Shown here one piece after another: positions 35,768 through 49,000 of a DNA stretch of 64,000 bases. The position numbers were made by a program, and so were the translations under genes. Under the pieces are notes generated by a model. That model did not search any database. It saw only the letters and a program-made list of their open reading frames with translations, and had not been told where the DNA came from. The stretch is from the NCBI RefSeq assembly GCF_932276165.1, contig NC_063993.1, positions 3,110,001 to 3,174,000 on the forward strand, given 5' to 3'. The stretch comes from Plutella xylostella. Its lineage: Eukaryota > Arthropoda > Insecta > Lepidoptera > Plutellidae. How positions within the stretch are numbered: position 1 is the first letter of the stretch; each line of letters opens with the position of its first letter.

Positions 35768-38700
35768 ATGGAGTCACCACCAGAAATTAAAGTCCCAGAA
35801 GCGGAGAATCCGTCGGGCGCGAGCTCGAATTTTTTCTATGATTTTCTGACTAGCCCCGTCGAACTGGTGTTAGCTGTTGTTATTGGTGTGTTAGTGTACA
35901 AGTTGTTGAAGAGCCGTTTCAGTAGAGTGAGCGTGGAGGCGCCGGCGCCGGAGCTGCCGAAGCTGAGGAAGGACATGGCGGTGGCGGAGCTGCGGCAGTA
36001 CGACGGCACGCAGCCCGACGGCCGGGTGCTCGTTGCCGTCAACGGCTGGATCTTTGACGTAACGCGCGGCCGCCGCTTCTACGGACCCGGTGAGTGCATC
36101 CAACAGTTTATAAATAGCGCTCACACCATGCAGTGACTCATCATTATCAACAGTTTTTTATGTTGATTAAATAACAGATGCAAGCAATGCTATCAGTTTT
36201 GTAACTGCACGTAAATCCTTTAGAGAGATAGCTGCCATCTATGTAAACAAATGATTTGGTGATAGTATTTTTATCAGGCTCAACCATGAAATACCGAATA
36301 CCTTTTAATATCATTATACAAACATTTTGCAGGAGGCCCATATGCAGCTTTTGGTGGCAAGGATGCGTCCCGGGGGCTGGCCACATTCTCAGTGACGTCC
36401 TCGGACAAGGAGTACGATGACCTGAGTGACTTGAACTCAATGGAGATGGAATCAGTCAAAGAATGGGAGGCACAGTTCAGAGGTAATATATTTTTAGAAT
36501 ATTTATTATTTTTTAATGTAGGTACATGTATTGGAGTGGGATCTGATGATGGTGTAATAAAGCAGTGTTTAAGTAGGCCCCATCACTTAAGGTTCCATCA
36601 TGTCTTAGTTCCAATATTTTTATAATTGTGGGCTGCTTTGGCAATGCAAATGCAGTATAAGAGATCTAGTTAAACATAGGATGCATTTTGAATTGACCCC
36701 CTAGCTTATTGAATAATAGCAAAGGTTGATAGTTATGCACATATTTGTTAACTAAACTGGAATCATGACTGGTTGAGTGTGAATGTCTAAATTAGCATAA
36801 CCAATGTTATGGGTAAGATTATATCAGTAGGTAGATTAAATTTACCTATATTGTGTGAGGAACACTAATTAGCATATTGTTGTAAAAGGTCACACCAATA
36901 TAAAGTCTAGACTAGGTTGCAAGGCAGTATTTTGTCATATGTTTTTTATTATTATTTTGAATCATGCAATTTTAAAAGTAAAGTATGGTTTAATTTTTGA
37001 TTTAAACCAATTTCTGCTGAGATGAGAATGATGGATACTTAAACATTAATTTGCACACAATATGTGGTATTTTTTCAAGTTTTTACCTTAATGTTTCATG
37101 ATTCATAGTTATTTTAACATCTAGGATTAGCTACTTCAATTAAAACCCCACAGTTAGCTACTGCTAGAGATGTAAACCTGTCAAACTATTACCATAATAA
37201 GTACTAGAATATGACTCACAAAATAGGAATGTTTAATGCAGAACCTGTTATAATAATAGTTAAATTACGTACCACAGATAATATTAGTTACTACAACATA
37301 TTTATTATAGTCAAAAGTTGAGTAGAAATAGGAACCATTTTATATGGCACATTATATTTTCTAATATACAATGTCATGTTGGATGTAAAAATGGCTGTGC
37401 TGCTATTAAAAAGATATCACCATTACCATCAGTCACAGAGACAAAGGAAACTTCTTTACAGTAATGTGAATAGATGTCAGATGAATTTCCTCGTAAGCAA
37501 GTTGTAAGCAAATGCATAGCATCATTAAGATAAAGTAACAACACCTTGCATAATTAGTATAATTACAATAAATCATCAAGGTTGCATCTGAGAACATACA
37601 TCTCACATGATTACTAGACATTTAGTTTAATAATTAAGTACATTATTTTTTGTTACTTAAAATAATCTCCATATGAAAAAAAAACATGTAGAAACAGCAA
37701 AAAAATAAAGTTACTTAATAAAATCCTAAAAAGTCAACCTCACCAAAGTTCTTGTGACTGGAGGAGTCAAACAGACATAATTTACTGTTATCTGGCTAAT
37801 GCGAAATTTATGCTAGAGTACTTCTGCTTCAGCAAATGACATTCTACTTCAAATACCATTGTTATTTTGTGATTTTCCCACCACTCTATGTAGGAACCAT
37901 TTAGCGTCAGTATAATATTACGAGTTTACCACAAGGAACGACTCTCCACTGACCATAATTGATTAGCGTATGGAGTTCATAAACTAGTCCACCAATATAA
38001 TATCCTAATGGCCATGGATAACAAGTGTAGTTCGGCACGGGAAGGCGCGGTGTTCTATAGGTACTTTTAGTATAATGTAGGTCTATGTTAGATAGGTACA
38101 TTAGGTACTCTCATTAGACAACGGCCGTGAACAGTCGAGCGCAGGTTCAACTATAACCAATTAACGACACTAAAGTACCAACACCAAGTATGTGGGCCAC
38201 ATTATTCTGCACCTCATGAATAGTTAATGCTTTGTGGAGCATTGTAGCCACTGTAAGCCCATTGGCCTTTTAAATTAAGTAATTTTTTGATGATTGAAAG
38301 TTTCCAATGCTTTCAGAATATTACTTGTTTGTGAAACCATAATTATTATTATTTTGTGTTATCTTTAATTGTATGTATATTAAGTATTGTTTATTCGAAT
38401 TTGTTTTTATCATTCCGTTAATACAGGTTCATTTAACAAGCTAAGCTCAAATTTCTTTGATTTAACACCTATTTGAACCTAAAATAATAATAAAATGAAA
38501 GAGGCATACAACTGAGATTGCATTTAAAACAATGTAGTGTAGGTACATAATAATGTGAGGTCATACCTACATGCGTCTTTCAAGTGCATGTTACTGGCAC
38601 ATTTAAGATAACAATCTTAAGGGTGCTTTTCCACCAGAGATGTGCTATGCAGCTATGCTGCGAAGATGTGATATCTACGCTACGAAAATATGTGACCGTT

Positions 38701-39631
38701 TCCACCAATACTACGCTAGGTAGCTGTGCGAGGAAGATGCGCTACGAAGATGCGCCGCCGCAAAGTAGATGTGCGAGAAAGATGCGCATCTCGAGCTTTT
38801 TGCTTCCACGATGGCATGTCTACTTTCAGTGAAAAACGCGGGCATACTGTAGGTCTGCTCTGCACATACATAGCTACACCACTCGCGATGGTCCATAGCA
38901 CATATCCATAGCACGCATCCATAGCACACATCCATAGCACACATCCATAGCACGCATCATTCCATACAAAAAACATATCTTAGTTGAATCCGTTTCCACC
39001 AGTGCTAAGCTATGTGCACCAATAAATATGATTGGTGGATATCAAACGCATCCATAGCATCGTAGCATAGCACATCTCTGGTGGAAAAGCACCCTAATAC
39101 TTTGAGGAATATTAACTTTTTTAACTTGAAGGTTGTGTCCAGAAGCCACGATAATGTTAAGTGGGTGATTGACGCACGAGTAATTACGCCGTACTTGTGG
39201 CTCGACGACCTTTTTCGCTCGTTTGTCACCTTAAATTCGCGTACTTTATGAACAAAAAAGTTCGTAGAGCTTATTACTCGTACGTCTATCTCACACTTAA
39301 CAAAGTCCAATATTTGACTTCTTTTTCTATCTAGCTTATGAATTTACAATGCGAAAATAAATGAACTATAGTAGAATCGAGTCCTATCAATGAGGATGGA
39401 AACAGTGAAAGCAATGCAAAGCGAAGCTCGCGCACAAAAAATACTCCTCACCACCAATGTCAAATCCAGCCTATACTTTACACTCACGTCAGTGTTTTCC
39501 TTTTTACAGAGAAATACGACCTCGTGGGCAAACTGCTGAAGCCAGGGGAGGAGCCCACCAACTACTCCGATGAGGAGCCTGAAGACACGGACACCTCGGC
39601 CGCCAACACCACGGACAAGAAGGAAGACTAG
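35768..39631 (+). CDS. PGRMC-type membrane-associated progesterone receptor component, 3 exons
   Basis: Small ER-anchored heme protein with a cytochrome b5-like domain; family members bind heme, support P450 enzymes and act in sterol handling. Exons 35768-36089, 36333-36482 and 39510-39631 join in phase to give 197 aa. One membrane segment lies at about residues 30-50 (VELVLAVVIGVLVYKLL). The b5-like domain runs from about 75 to 170: LRQYDGTQPDGRVLVAVNG, FDVTRGRRFYGPGGPYAAFG, GKDASRGLATF and YDDLSDL. The Tyr of RRFYGPG corresponds to the heme-ligating Tyr in human PGRMC1. The tail EEPTNYSDEEPED is acidic, as in the family. Intron 2 (3 kb) holds a MITE. Confidence 0.93.
36483..38617 (+). other. 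Left part of PGRMC intron 2, no feature
   Basis: AT-rich intron sequence. No convincing exon, RNA gene or complete repeat was recognised before the MITE starting at 38621. Confidence 0.5.
38621..39094. mobile_element. 474-bp Harbinger-like MITE with TAA duplication
   Basis: Ends GGGTGCTTTTCCACCAGAGA and the inverse TCTCTGGTGGAAAAGCACCC match exactly, and pairing continues through TGTGCTATGC/GCATAGCACA. TAA flanks both sides (38618-38620 and 39095-39097). The interior carries about five near-tandem copies of a CATAGCACACATC-type unit (about 38890-38955). No transposase ORF. Confidence 0.85.
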
Positions 39632-42420
39632 CCGAGAACTCACGACCACATCTCATGCCTTAGCATAAGTCTCTTTTGGATCTTACGCACGTGAGATTTG
39701 TTATACAAGTGTTCTTAATTAACTACTTTATCGGAGGCTAAAATCAATAATCGAATTCGGCGATGACGGCATCTTCAAAATTGAATCTGAAAGTTCCGAA
39801 AAACTTGTGCTAATATACCGGTATTTGTTCGTAAAGTTGCATTCATTTTGTGATAGTGTTTTGAGTGGACTTTATGAGCAATGTTTTGTTTTTCCAACAC
39901 ATTATGCGAGCCCTTGGAGCCGTTGGCAAGTCTCATTTACACGACAGGCGTCGTAAGGGAACTCGAAGGGTCGCTATGATTGAAAGAATCTTAAGGGCTT
40001 CAACACGACACTGCGATGCGACGCCTTATGTACATATACCTATATGTATATAGGCGTCTACCTCCCCACTTGACCACAGAAGAGTATGATGTCACAAGTG
40101 TTGCTCGCTCGCTCGATGGACAGTTGTTCTGTGTAGAGGCCCTAAAAGCGTGTTAAATAAGAATCGATACCAAGCGCGGTAATGTAATGCTAAACGGCGT
40201 TTACTTATGCTAGTTCTGTTTAACTTAAACACTGCGCTGCCTCGACGGAGCGCCTAGTATGTTAATGAAACTACTATAATTTTTCACTGTTGCTTGTTGT
40301 AGAGTTTTTGGATATATGTATATATTTACAGATCCCCTTAAGACTGAATGGCGGCATATTAAATATCATCAATAAAATAGCGGTGTAACCTCTCCAGATT
40401 GCATTGCACATTCCATGCTTTGGTTTTTAACTTGTAGCACCTGCCATAATAATATTAGCAAAACAAATTAACTTTATTGTATTGTTACAGAAAAGAAATC
40501 ATGTTTTCAAGTTATGAATAATTATAACAGTTCATTGCTTTTAGAAGCATGTTAAATGGTACTTAAATATATCAAGTAAATGTTTGTCAAAGTGTTGCAA
40601 ATGATAAAAAATATATAAAAAAATATGCATAATATATTAAGTTATGTAATAAAATCATATTAATATTAAATTAACTTATTTATGCGGTTGAGCGTGTGTG
40701 CATTTATTAGATGTTTTTATTTCATTTAATTTGATGTGGTCCGATTTATGTTTTAGTCTTATTTTAGGGTTGACATTGGTTTCTTAACGAGTTTTATCGA
40801 TCTCTCGAGGTTTTTATAATGAACTTAAGGCTGTATACATTTTAGAGCCCCTTTATATGGAAGGTACTAGTCTTTTATTTACTTTAGTTAGTGTCGCCTG
40901 AAAATATACCGCCTTACTTTTTTAATTTAGGACCATTTAAAATTCATCACAAAAAGCTTATGAAAATGTACAAGAAAATATAAGGATATACTAATAATAG
41001 TGTTTGTTTGCCACTGCCTCTTGTATTGCTATCCGTCATACTCGTTATTCTTTCTCATGTGTTAATGGTTTATTTCTTTTCACTAAATATATCAGCGGTG
41101 AAACCTTTGAGGAGGGAAGAGAATTATGACAAAAAAAACACTTTTCATGGTGTTGCAAAAATGTAAAGTCGAAATGAGTGATGTTTTGGTCTATAATGAC
41201 GCGCTGAGTCACCCCTTTCTGAGTACTGGTACTACATTTTAAAACACTCTGTATAATATTTACAAGTGGGTCTACTTTTATATCTGACTAAAAAAGTTTT
41301 TTTTCTTGTCTCCTCATTTGTTCATCATAATCTTGTTCATTGTTATGTTACTTGGTCATTTTATAATTAAGTTTATACATAGGCTTGGTTGTGGCTTAGG
41401 ATCGGAAAGGTGTGTATCATTTGGCAAAAATATTGTTATAACATGTAAGGATTATTCGTTACTTCCCAAAATTAAATACAAGCAGCTATAAATCATTTTT
41501 CACATAAATCAGACACCCATGAGCAGAAATTGCTTTAAAAATATTATCACTACAATTAATCGGCTAAACTAATATTAGTTATGAATTAATTTGCTGTTCA
41601 TGTACATCAATATCCTTTGCTATGGAGAAGAAAATACTAATGTAATTGTAGATGGCACAACTGTAGACCTGAGTGGATCTCAACTGCCTTGTGATTGGTT
41701 AGTTGGGTCCTGACTCTGTCACATTTTCATTGAGTAGTCGTTTTGATACGTCTATTTGTAACTGGTTGGGCGAAAAATCATCGGCATAACATTGTATACT
41801 CTTGTACCTTGTCGAAATAAAAACATATTAACAACTCATTAGTGATTGTAACTTTCTGAATGTATACTTTGACAAGGTACCTACAGAATGCAGCCGTGTT
41901 TATAGCGATGCTGGTTTACTAAAAAATATCCTCCCTCCAGAATGCGAATAAACATGAAAGTCAAAAGTAAAGAAAATCATAAATGTTAATAATTATAATT
42001 TGTAACGTCACATGAATTTAATAAAGATGTTTTTGTATTAAATCAAAGCTTTTTATTTTAGAATTACTTGTAATATAAGGTTCAGTATTTATAACGCGCG
42101 CAGATAAATAAACTATATGAAAATGGGCAAGATGGCATAATCACAGAGTATATCCTCATTTTTTTGTTTACCAACTTAGCCTTTCTGTGTATCGCTATGA
42201 TATGTCTATTTATCCCATATTTATCCACCGTATCCCGAGATGTAACATTCCCAGCGAGTATGTTACGCAACGCTGTGTTCTAAAAGCGGCTCATTGGTTA
42301 CCCCGTAACTCTACGTAATGACTGCACGAATACATTACACCTCGTAACGTTGGTCAGTATCCTTAATGTCAGCGCAGCGTCTGCCCATCTGCGTATGGCG
42401 ACCCAGATGAGTGAAGTACG
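39632..42420 (+). other. PGRMC 3' UTR and intergenic DNA
   Basis: AATAAA at about 40371 is a plausible poly(A) signal for PGRMC; further hexamers lie near 41815 and 42017. A diverged member of the GTGTTGCAAAAA foldback family is at about 41150-41255. No other coding signal. Confidence 0.45.
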
Positions 42421-42423
42421 GGA

Positions 42424-42735
42424 GCGGTGGTAGCTCAGTCGGGTAAGCGCCCGCTTTTCACGCCAGAGATGCAGGTTGGCATCCCGGCGCTGACATGTGC
42501 CAATGAGTTCTTTGAATTTAAGTACAATGTATACCATCGCTCTTACGGTGAAGGAAAACATCGTGAGGAAACTGGCATATCTAGATTTAGCACATGTATC
42601 AAGATATTATGTGAACCCACCAACCCGCAGTGAACCAGCGTGGTGGGAAAATGGTCCAAGCTTAGGAAGGCAGTTTAGACTTTGGGGATATGCACAAAGG
42701 TTCCATTCAAATGTACTCTGTGGTTCCATTCGAGA
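42424..42735 (+). mobile_element. tRNA-derived SINE (second family)
   Basis: The head GGTAGCTCAGTCGGGTAAGC fits an A box and GGTTGGCATCC fits a degraded B box. The body contains GAAGGAAAACATCGTGAGGA, CCACCAACCCGCAGTGAACC and GGGGATATGCACAAAGGTTC. The body pattern is one I associate with a common lepidopteran SINE, from memory only. Confidence 0.65.
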
Positions 42736-42948
42736 GAGCCAGGCGCAGGTACCTACAACCTACACCCCGCGAATAGAATAGAGTGAAGTTAAGGCCATAT
42801 AGCTAAATTAATAAAGTTCCTACAGTTCCTCTAGTATTTACAATAAATTAGTGAGCTCCTACTACTAACATGACGGTAGCAAATACGTCAGTATTAAAAT
42901 TTTCATTGGCACTAGTAGAGTTGAATCTGCCGGAGACTTGAAAGTGAC

Positions 42949-43475
42949 TTGACTGTGCTGTTCAATCCCTCAACTCCAACGTACCTCAAAGAGCGTTTCA
43001 TTTTTAAAAACCATCCCGACAACAGACCAATGAGATCCTCACAAATGCGTTTATTAGATTTCCCATCGCATACTACTGAGTTTTACAGTAACTCATTTAC
43101 TGTGACAGCTATAAGACTGTGGAATGCATTACCTGTAAATATCCGTTTTGCGAAGACAGCTATAGGTTTCAAAAAACAGGTAAAAGAACATTATCTTTCC
43201 TCCATCTTGCAATAGTACCTACCTATATTATATAAATCTATATAACTTTGATTATATTATTATGTATGTATTTAAGTATTTATTATTAAACATGAATGTT
43301 TACTACATTTTGTACACCTTCCTCATTTATTCTTTAAGTCTCTCCTCCACCCAAAGGTTGCCTGGAAGAGATCGCTTTTAGCGATAAAGCCGCCTATTGC
43401 GTTATATTGTAAATTTTTATTTGTGTAAATTGTTTTTAAGTCAATAAAGTAGTATTCTATTCTATTCTAAACTGC
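42949..43475 (+). mobile_element. 5'-truncated LINE 3' end
   Basis: An 88-codon reading frame (42949-43215) matches the C-terminal tail of LINE ORF2 proteins (FTVTAIRLWNALPVNIR). The 3' UTR follows with CTGGAAGAGATCGCTTTTAG and CGATAA, then AATAAAG and a (TTCTA)n tail at about 43440-43470. The rest of the element is absent, so it is a dead copy. The tail resembles that of the intact LINE at 6361 but the coding part is a different lineage. Confidence 0.75.
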
Positions 43476-44111
43476 TATAAAACCTCAAAGGTCAATGCAA
43501 TGGTATCGTCGAACTACGCCTTCTTGTATTGAATAGCAGAACCAGTTTTTCCTCACCTCCATTCCTTACCATGGGAGTATATCGTATAGTATAGAGTATA
43601 TTAGTCGTTCCTTACATATCTGCGTCCAGCGAGAAGCTCCCTTGCTGGGCAGTCAGCGACAGACATCCGACTGGCTAATAAAATCTTATTAGCCGTATTC
43701 ACGAGCGAGGAAATCGCGACGATAGTCGCCGTGTCAAGAATTTCTAATACTCTCATAGAAGGTCTCCAAGACAAAATGAAACAACCATATTTATAATGAT
43801 CACATAATTATATTATAAAATGATTTAATTACAATAAACAGAATAAGTATCATAATGTACCTAACACTACGAACAACTTATTTAACGCAGAAGCGGACAG
43901 GATGTACTCTTCTTTATATTTACATTTTGTACATTGAGCGCTCGATTCGTTCACCGTATAACTTAATTTACGTCCTTCACATAGCTACGTTAATTTAATA
44001 ATTTCATCGACAATAAATAGTGCACGAGGGAGGGATAGGGGGGTCGGGGTGCGCGGCCTCCGTCGCTAGCCTATATGGTACAGTGGTGGGGGCCGCGGGC
44101 GTCTATTTACA
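43476..44111 (-). other. Probable 3' UTR and downstream flank of CBP
   Basis: No gene recognised. The part adjacent to 44111 should be the CBP 3' UTR. The poly(A) site was not identified with confidence. Confidence 0.4.
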
Positions 44112-44686
44112 CTACAACTGCTCGACGAACTTGCTGAGTTGGTCCTGCGGCGTGAGAGGGGGGAGCTGGTCGTCCTGCGGGGGGAGGGGGTGCGGCGGGG
44201 GCGGCGGCGCGGGGGACTGGCGCAGCAGCAGCAGCTCGGCGGGGGTCTGCGCGCGCGGGGAGGGCGTGGCGGGCGGGGAGCGCTGGAGCACGCCCACGCC
44301 GCCCGCGTAGTACCGCGGGGGCACGCGCGCGCCGGCCGGCGGGTAGCCGCCGCGCACGGGCAGCAGCCCCGCGCCGCCGCCCGCCTGCTTGAACCACGCG
44401 CCGTGCCCGAGCGCGCCCATGCCGCCGCCGCCGCCGCCGCCGCCCACTCCGCTCACGCCGCTCACTCCTCCTACCTGCTGAGGAACGTAACATACTGTTA
44501 GCCACGCGGAAATAACAACATATACACTTTAATGGCTGATGAAAGATGATCAGAAGTTGGAACACAACAGCATAAAAATATAAACTTTTTTTTTGAAAAA
44601 TTGCGCCGATTAGCGCCACGAGCTAAAGTAAGTTTTTATTTACCTGAGACTGCTGCCCCAGCATCTGGTGCATCTGTTGCAGCCTC

Positions 44687-44730
<44 letters not shown>

Positions 44731-46099
44731 CGGCTGCATCATGTGTTGCAGCGGCTGCTGCAGCGGCACGGGCTGGGCGCCGCCCACGGTGCCGACGCCG
44801 CCTACGCCCACGGGCCCGACGCCGCCTACTGCGCCCACGGCGCCGCCTGACTGCTGGTTGGCGTTCTGTGAATGGATGGATTATGTTATGATTTTTGCTT
44901 CGGTCGTACTAGATAGACAGAATAGTTTTTTTTTTCTGAAAAAAAAGAACAACATCTTTAAACTTCAATCAAAATAAAACGAAATGAACGAAAAGTGAAC
45001 TGTCTGCACACAGAATTAACGTTCATTCGCATTCGGCCACTTTATCTCGAGCCCATCACATAGGAAAATATTCCGAGACGCACGACATAAAATTATTGAA
45101 AATATAAAACGTATGTTAATATCTTTGTCGTTCCCACTAAGTCGTGTGAACATGGATTGAAAAGAAAATGAACCATTCACTCGAGTGAATATTCACTCGA
45201 ATCAACCATCTGATCCCGCCTATAGTAATAAGACTGTCAAAAACATGACTAACCTGTCTCTGCTTGATAAACGCTGCCATGAGCGGCGGGTTGGACTTGA
45301 GTATCTGCAGGATCTCCTGCTGCTGGTTGTGGCTGGTGGGCGAGCGCAGCGTGGCCATGAGCTGCTGCAGCGCCTTCTGGTGCATCTGCGGCTGCGTCGG
45401 CTGCGGCTGCGGCGCCGGTGCTCGTTGCTGCTGTGGGGGGACGGGTGAGTGTGAGATTTATAGAATTCATAGAAGATTATTCGAAACACGTTTTGTCGTG
45501 ACGAGATCAGTCCCGTTTTCGGCCTACAAACACCAAATTTTGCAACAGGTGTGAATGGATGTTTTAGAAAATCAGATAGGTTTTGGTGTGTTTAGTAGGA
45601 CAATGATGTTTCTTAGTGGTACCAGTATTTGGCTGACAGAGTATAGAACTTTACACGAGGCACAATAGATGAAGTCACCTGGAGAACCTCAACTCGCACA
45701 CATTGTGTGTGAGCCGACCATACATGCAGAAGAAACAATCACATATGGTGAAAAAGAGTAATCAAGTGTATATCACGATGTGGACCGACGGCCATGATAG
45801 ACAGCGGTCAAAGGTAGTCGGTAATGGCTAGATGAGAAAGGCCGAGGACAGCTCATTCTCACTCTCATTGGAAGAGCCCTACGTCCAGCAGTAGACAATT
45901 ATCAGCTGATAACATGATGACGTCAGTAAATGCAACATACCGGCGGCGGCTGCGGCTGCGGCACGGGGGGCCGATGATGGTGCGGGTGGTGCAGCGGCGG
46001 CGGCGGCCGGTAGCGCGGCGCCCACTGCTCGCCGCGCGCCGCCATCGCCCCCTGCTTGCCGTAGGAGGGGGCCTGTTGTCGCGCCGCCTCCTCTTGCAC
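44112..46099 (-). CDS. nej: CBP exons 18-21: NCBD, polyglutamine and C-terminus
   Basis: Exons 46099-45941, 45430-45254, 44865-44644 and 44474-44112. The nuclear co-activator binding domain is in the second (QEILQILKSNPPLMAAFIKQ), nearly identical to vertebrate CBP. The third holds a Gly/Val repeat and a run of about 15 Gln encoded by mixed CAG/CAA. The last is Gly/Pro-rich and ends DQLSKFVEQL at TAG 44114-44112. Confidence 0.9.
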
Positions 46100-49000
46100 C
46101 TGCGGTGGGGGGTTGAGTGAGTGCTGGTGTTGGGGAGAAAAAAGGGGTTGGAGTTGCATGTGTGGATATTTAACAATGACCCTGCAATTAGTGTACAGTT
46201 TTAAATGGTGAGATATTTCAAAACTTGGGTATTAGCCACTGAATACAGTGTCAAGGTTCGATAGGGGCTAGAACAGATTGATGTTCCGCAAATTTTCTGG
46301 ATGTGGCTAAAAAAGCGTAATATTCATTACAATGGGACTAAACAAACATGAACATTGCCGAAATGTGATTAGATGTTACCTGTTGTAGCGCCTTCTGCAC
46401 ATTGGTGGGCAGCGCGTGCGGCGCGGGCTTGGATGCGGGCGGCGAGGCGAGCGGCGGCGCGGGCGGCGGCGAGGGCGGCGCGGGCGCACAGCCGCGCGTG
46501 TTCATGGCCGCCATGCGCCGCCGCAGCAGCTGCTGCTGCTGCACCCGCTGCTGCACCTGCTGCTGCTTCAGCTTCTGCTTGATGCTGCTGCAGAACGGCA
46601 CCGAGCACTTGGTCTCCTGGCAGTGCTTGGCGTGGTAGCAGCACAGCGCGATGAGCTGCTTGCAGATGGGGCAGTCGCCCTTGGTCTTGCGCTTGCAGAT
46701 CTTGGTGTGCGTGACGACGCGCTTCATCTTCTGGCAGGACGGCAGGCGGCAGTTGGCGTCGCGGCACTGGCAGGCGTGCACCAGGGACTGGATGCAGCGC
46801 TGGATGGACTGCTTGCGCGCCTCCTGCGGGTTGGCCTGCTTGAGGTCGCCGGGGGAGGAGCCCACGTCGAGGTCGAGGCCGAGCTTCTCCATCTTGTGCG
46901 GGTGGCCCTCCTTCTCGTAGCAGGGGCAGCAGAGGTCGAAGTCGTCGCACACGGTGCAGTGGTAGCGGGTCTCGACGTGCGCCTTGCAGCTGTTGCAGGT
47001 GTACACGAACTTGTCCTGGCCCTGGTTGTGCAGCTCGTACAGCATGCACAGCGTGGAGAAGCGCGCGCGCCGCGTGGACGAGAACTCGTAGTGGCGGTCG
47101 CGCGCCATCGTGAGGAACGCGTCGCGCCCGTCCATCAGGTCGCAGTTGGACAGCGGGTCCGGGTCTTGGATTGGCTGCGGGGAAAATGGAACATGTAGGG
47201 TTGCATTTCTCTGCTTTTGAATTGCATTTCGGCACTATCTAACAGTGATTTTAAGAAGTAGACAAGACTAAGGTTTACTTTGCTATCAGTGATGTTTGGT
47301 GCAAGGATATTTCATATTAGTATCGGTTTTTCAATCTAAAACTATCTAATTTGAAATAAAATAAATAGATCATTATTATTTATTTATTCATGCAAAAGAT
47401 AATAATAAAATAAATGTAGCAAATGTGGAGACAACAACACTCATAAATCACAAAATAGATATCTAAAGACAGCTTGAAGTAATTTATTTTAGTACAACTT
47501 CGTTTGTTGCAAATGTGAAGCTGTTAAAGTTGAAAGAAGCCGAAGATGGCTTGCAATTTAAATATTGAATATGAACAAAGACTATGACGCATTCAACAGA
47601 CGTTGCAGTAAAGGTCCTATTGAAACACTTCGCTTCACTGCAATTACGCAGTTTGCTATTGTATTGTAATTATTTGAACAGGATAATGGCAAGAAGAAAT
47701 CTGGAGCCATGTGGTTTTTGACACTAATATTATCATTTAAGTTTTTTCCGCAATTAATTATAGTTATTTTAGAATGAGAGAATGAATGAGATTTTATCTG
47801 TCGGCCATTTTGACCTATACTTCCGAATCCGTGAACTGATTAATTTATCTCCAAATCTAGAATCAAAATAAAACCAATAGACTCACCGCTAAGCTAGCTG
47901 CGGACTGTGCGGAATGTAGCCGGATGACGAAAAACACCTCCTTGTGCTTCTCCATGGTGGCGAATATCTTCGCGCTGAGATCACTACCCTGCTGCTGGTC
48001 GCTCTGCTTCTTGCTGTTCTTCCTCTGGGCCGCCTTCGACTTGTTCGACTTCTTGGCCTTCTTCTGGCCTTTCTTCTTGCCGTCGGGGCCTTGCTCGTTC
48101 TCCTCGGAAGACTGGAATATCTAAAACGTCAGTTAGTGCTATTTAATTTTTGGGAAAAGTGCAAATAAATAAGTATTTGAGTGAGAGGTCAGGGTGATGT
48201 AAGAAAGCAGCTTTACTTTAAATAGTGCAAGTAAGCTGAGTAATAAAATCAAGAAGATTTAGGAAAAGTGACAATTTTGTTATGGGGAAAATGAGGTAGG
48301 ATAAAGGTAGACAGAGATACTGACCACTGCCTCGGCGGCTTCAGCCTGTTTTCTCTTCTCCTCCTCTTCCTGGTCTAACTCCTTGATGGACTCTTCCAGA
48401 ACATTCGGCCAGAAGTCACCCTCGAAGTACGGGAGCTCTGCCGCCGAAGAAATGCTGTCTTCCATAGCTTGCTTCAGAATGTCTTTGTAGTCCAGAATTA
48501 TCCTCTCAATGATACCCTTGTCTAGCATCTTCTTGTACCACTCTTGCAGTCTCTTAGGCTTGGGTATCTTCTGTTCGGGCGGATGGCAGTGGAAGATATA
48601 GTCGTCTCCCTCTGAAGGCGGGCAGGCCCAAATATGCGCCATCGTATAACCTAATTGCTTGGCGTAGTCCAAGTAGCCTAATAATATTTCGTGGTACACC
48701 GCCGTCCTGTACTGTCGCGGTTGGAAGAAATGTACTGAGTCTAAATATGCTATGTAAACCCGCCTCGTGTTTGGCGTTGGACTTTCACTGCCGTATTCCT
48801 GAAAAATACAATTATATTAGTTTATTCTGTTACAGCTACAGTTACAAATTGTAACTTTATTTTATTTTGGAAGTACAAATTTGGACCTATACAAATATAG
48901 ATCCTACAGAAGGGCTAGCACAGGTCGCCAGACGTGACAAAAGTTTTCCGTCGCGCTCGCTCTTGAGGCTGCACGATGTGAGTGAGCGCGACGCATAACT

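Noticed and set aside
37433..38101. Short minus-strand ORFs in PGRMC intron 2
   Set aside because: No family features, no coding-type codon use and no flanking splice sites in phase with a gene.
38584..38976. Short Met/Cys-rich ORFs (MCAMDVCYG type)
   Set aside because: They are translations of the tandem CATAGCACACATC units inside the MITE at 38621-39094.
42424..42500. tRNA gene
   Set aside because: Degraded B box and a SINE body follow directly; it is a SINE head.
46369..47235. 288-aa and 260-aa Arg/Ala-rich ORFs
   Set aside because: They are other-frame and antisense shadows of the CBP ZZ/TAZ2 exon.
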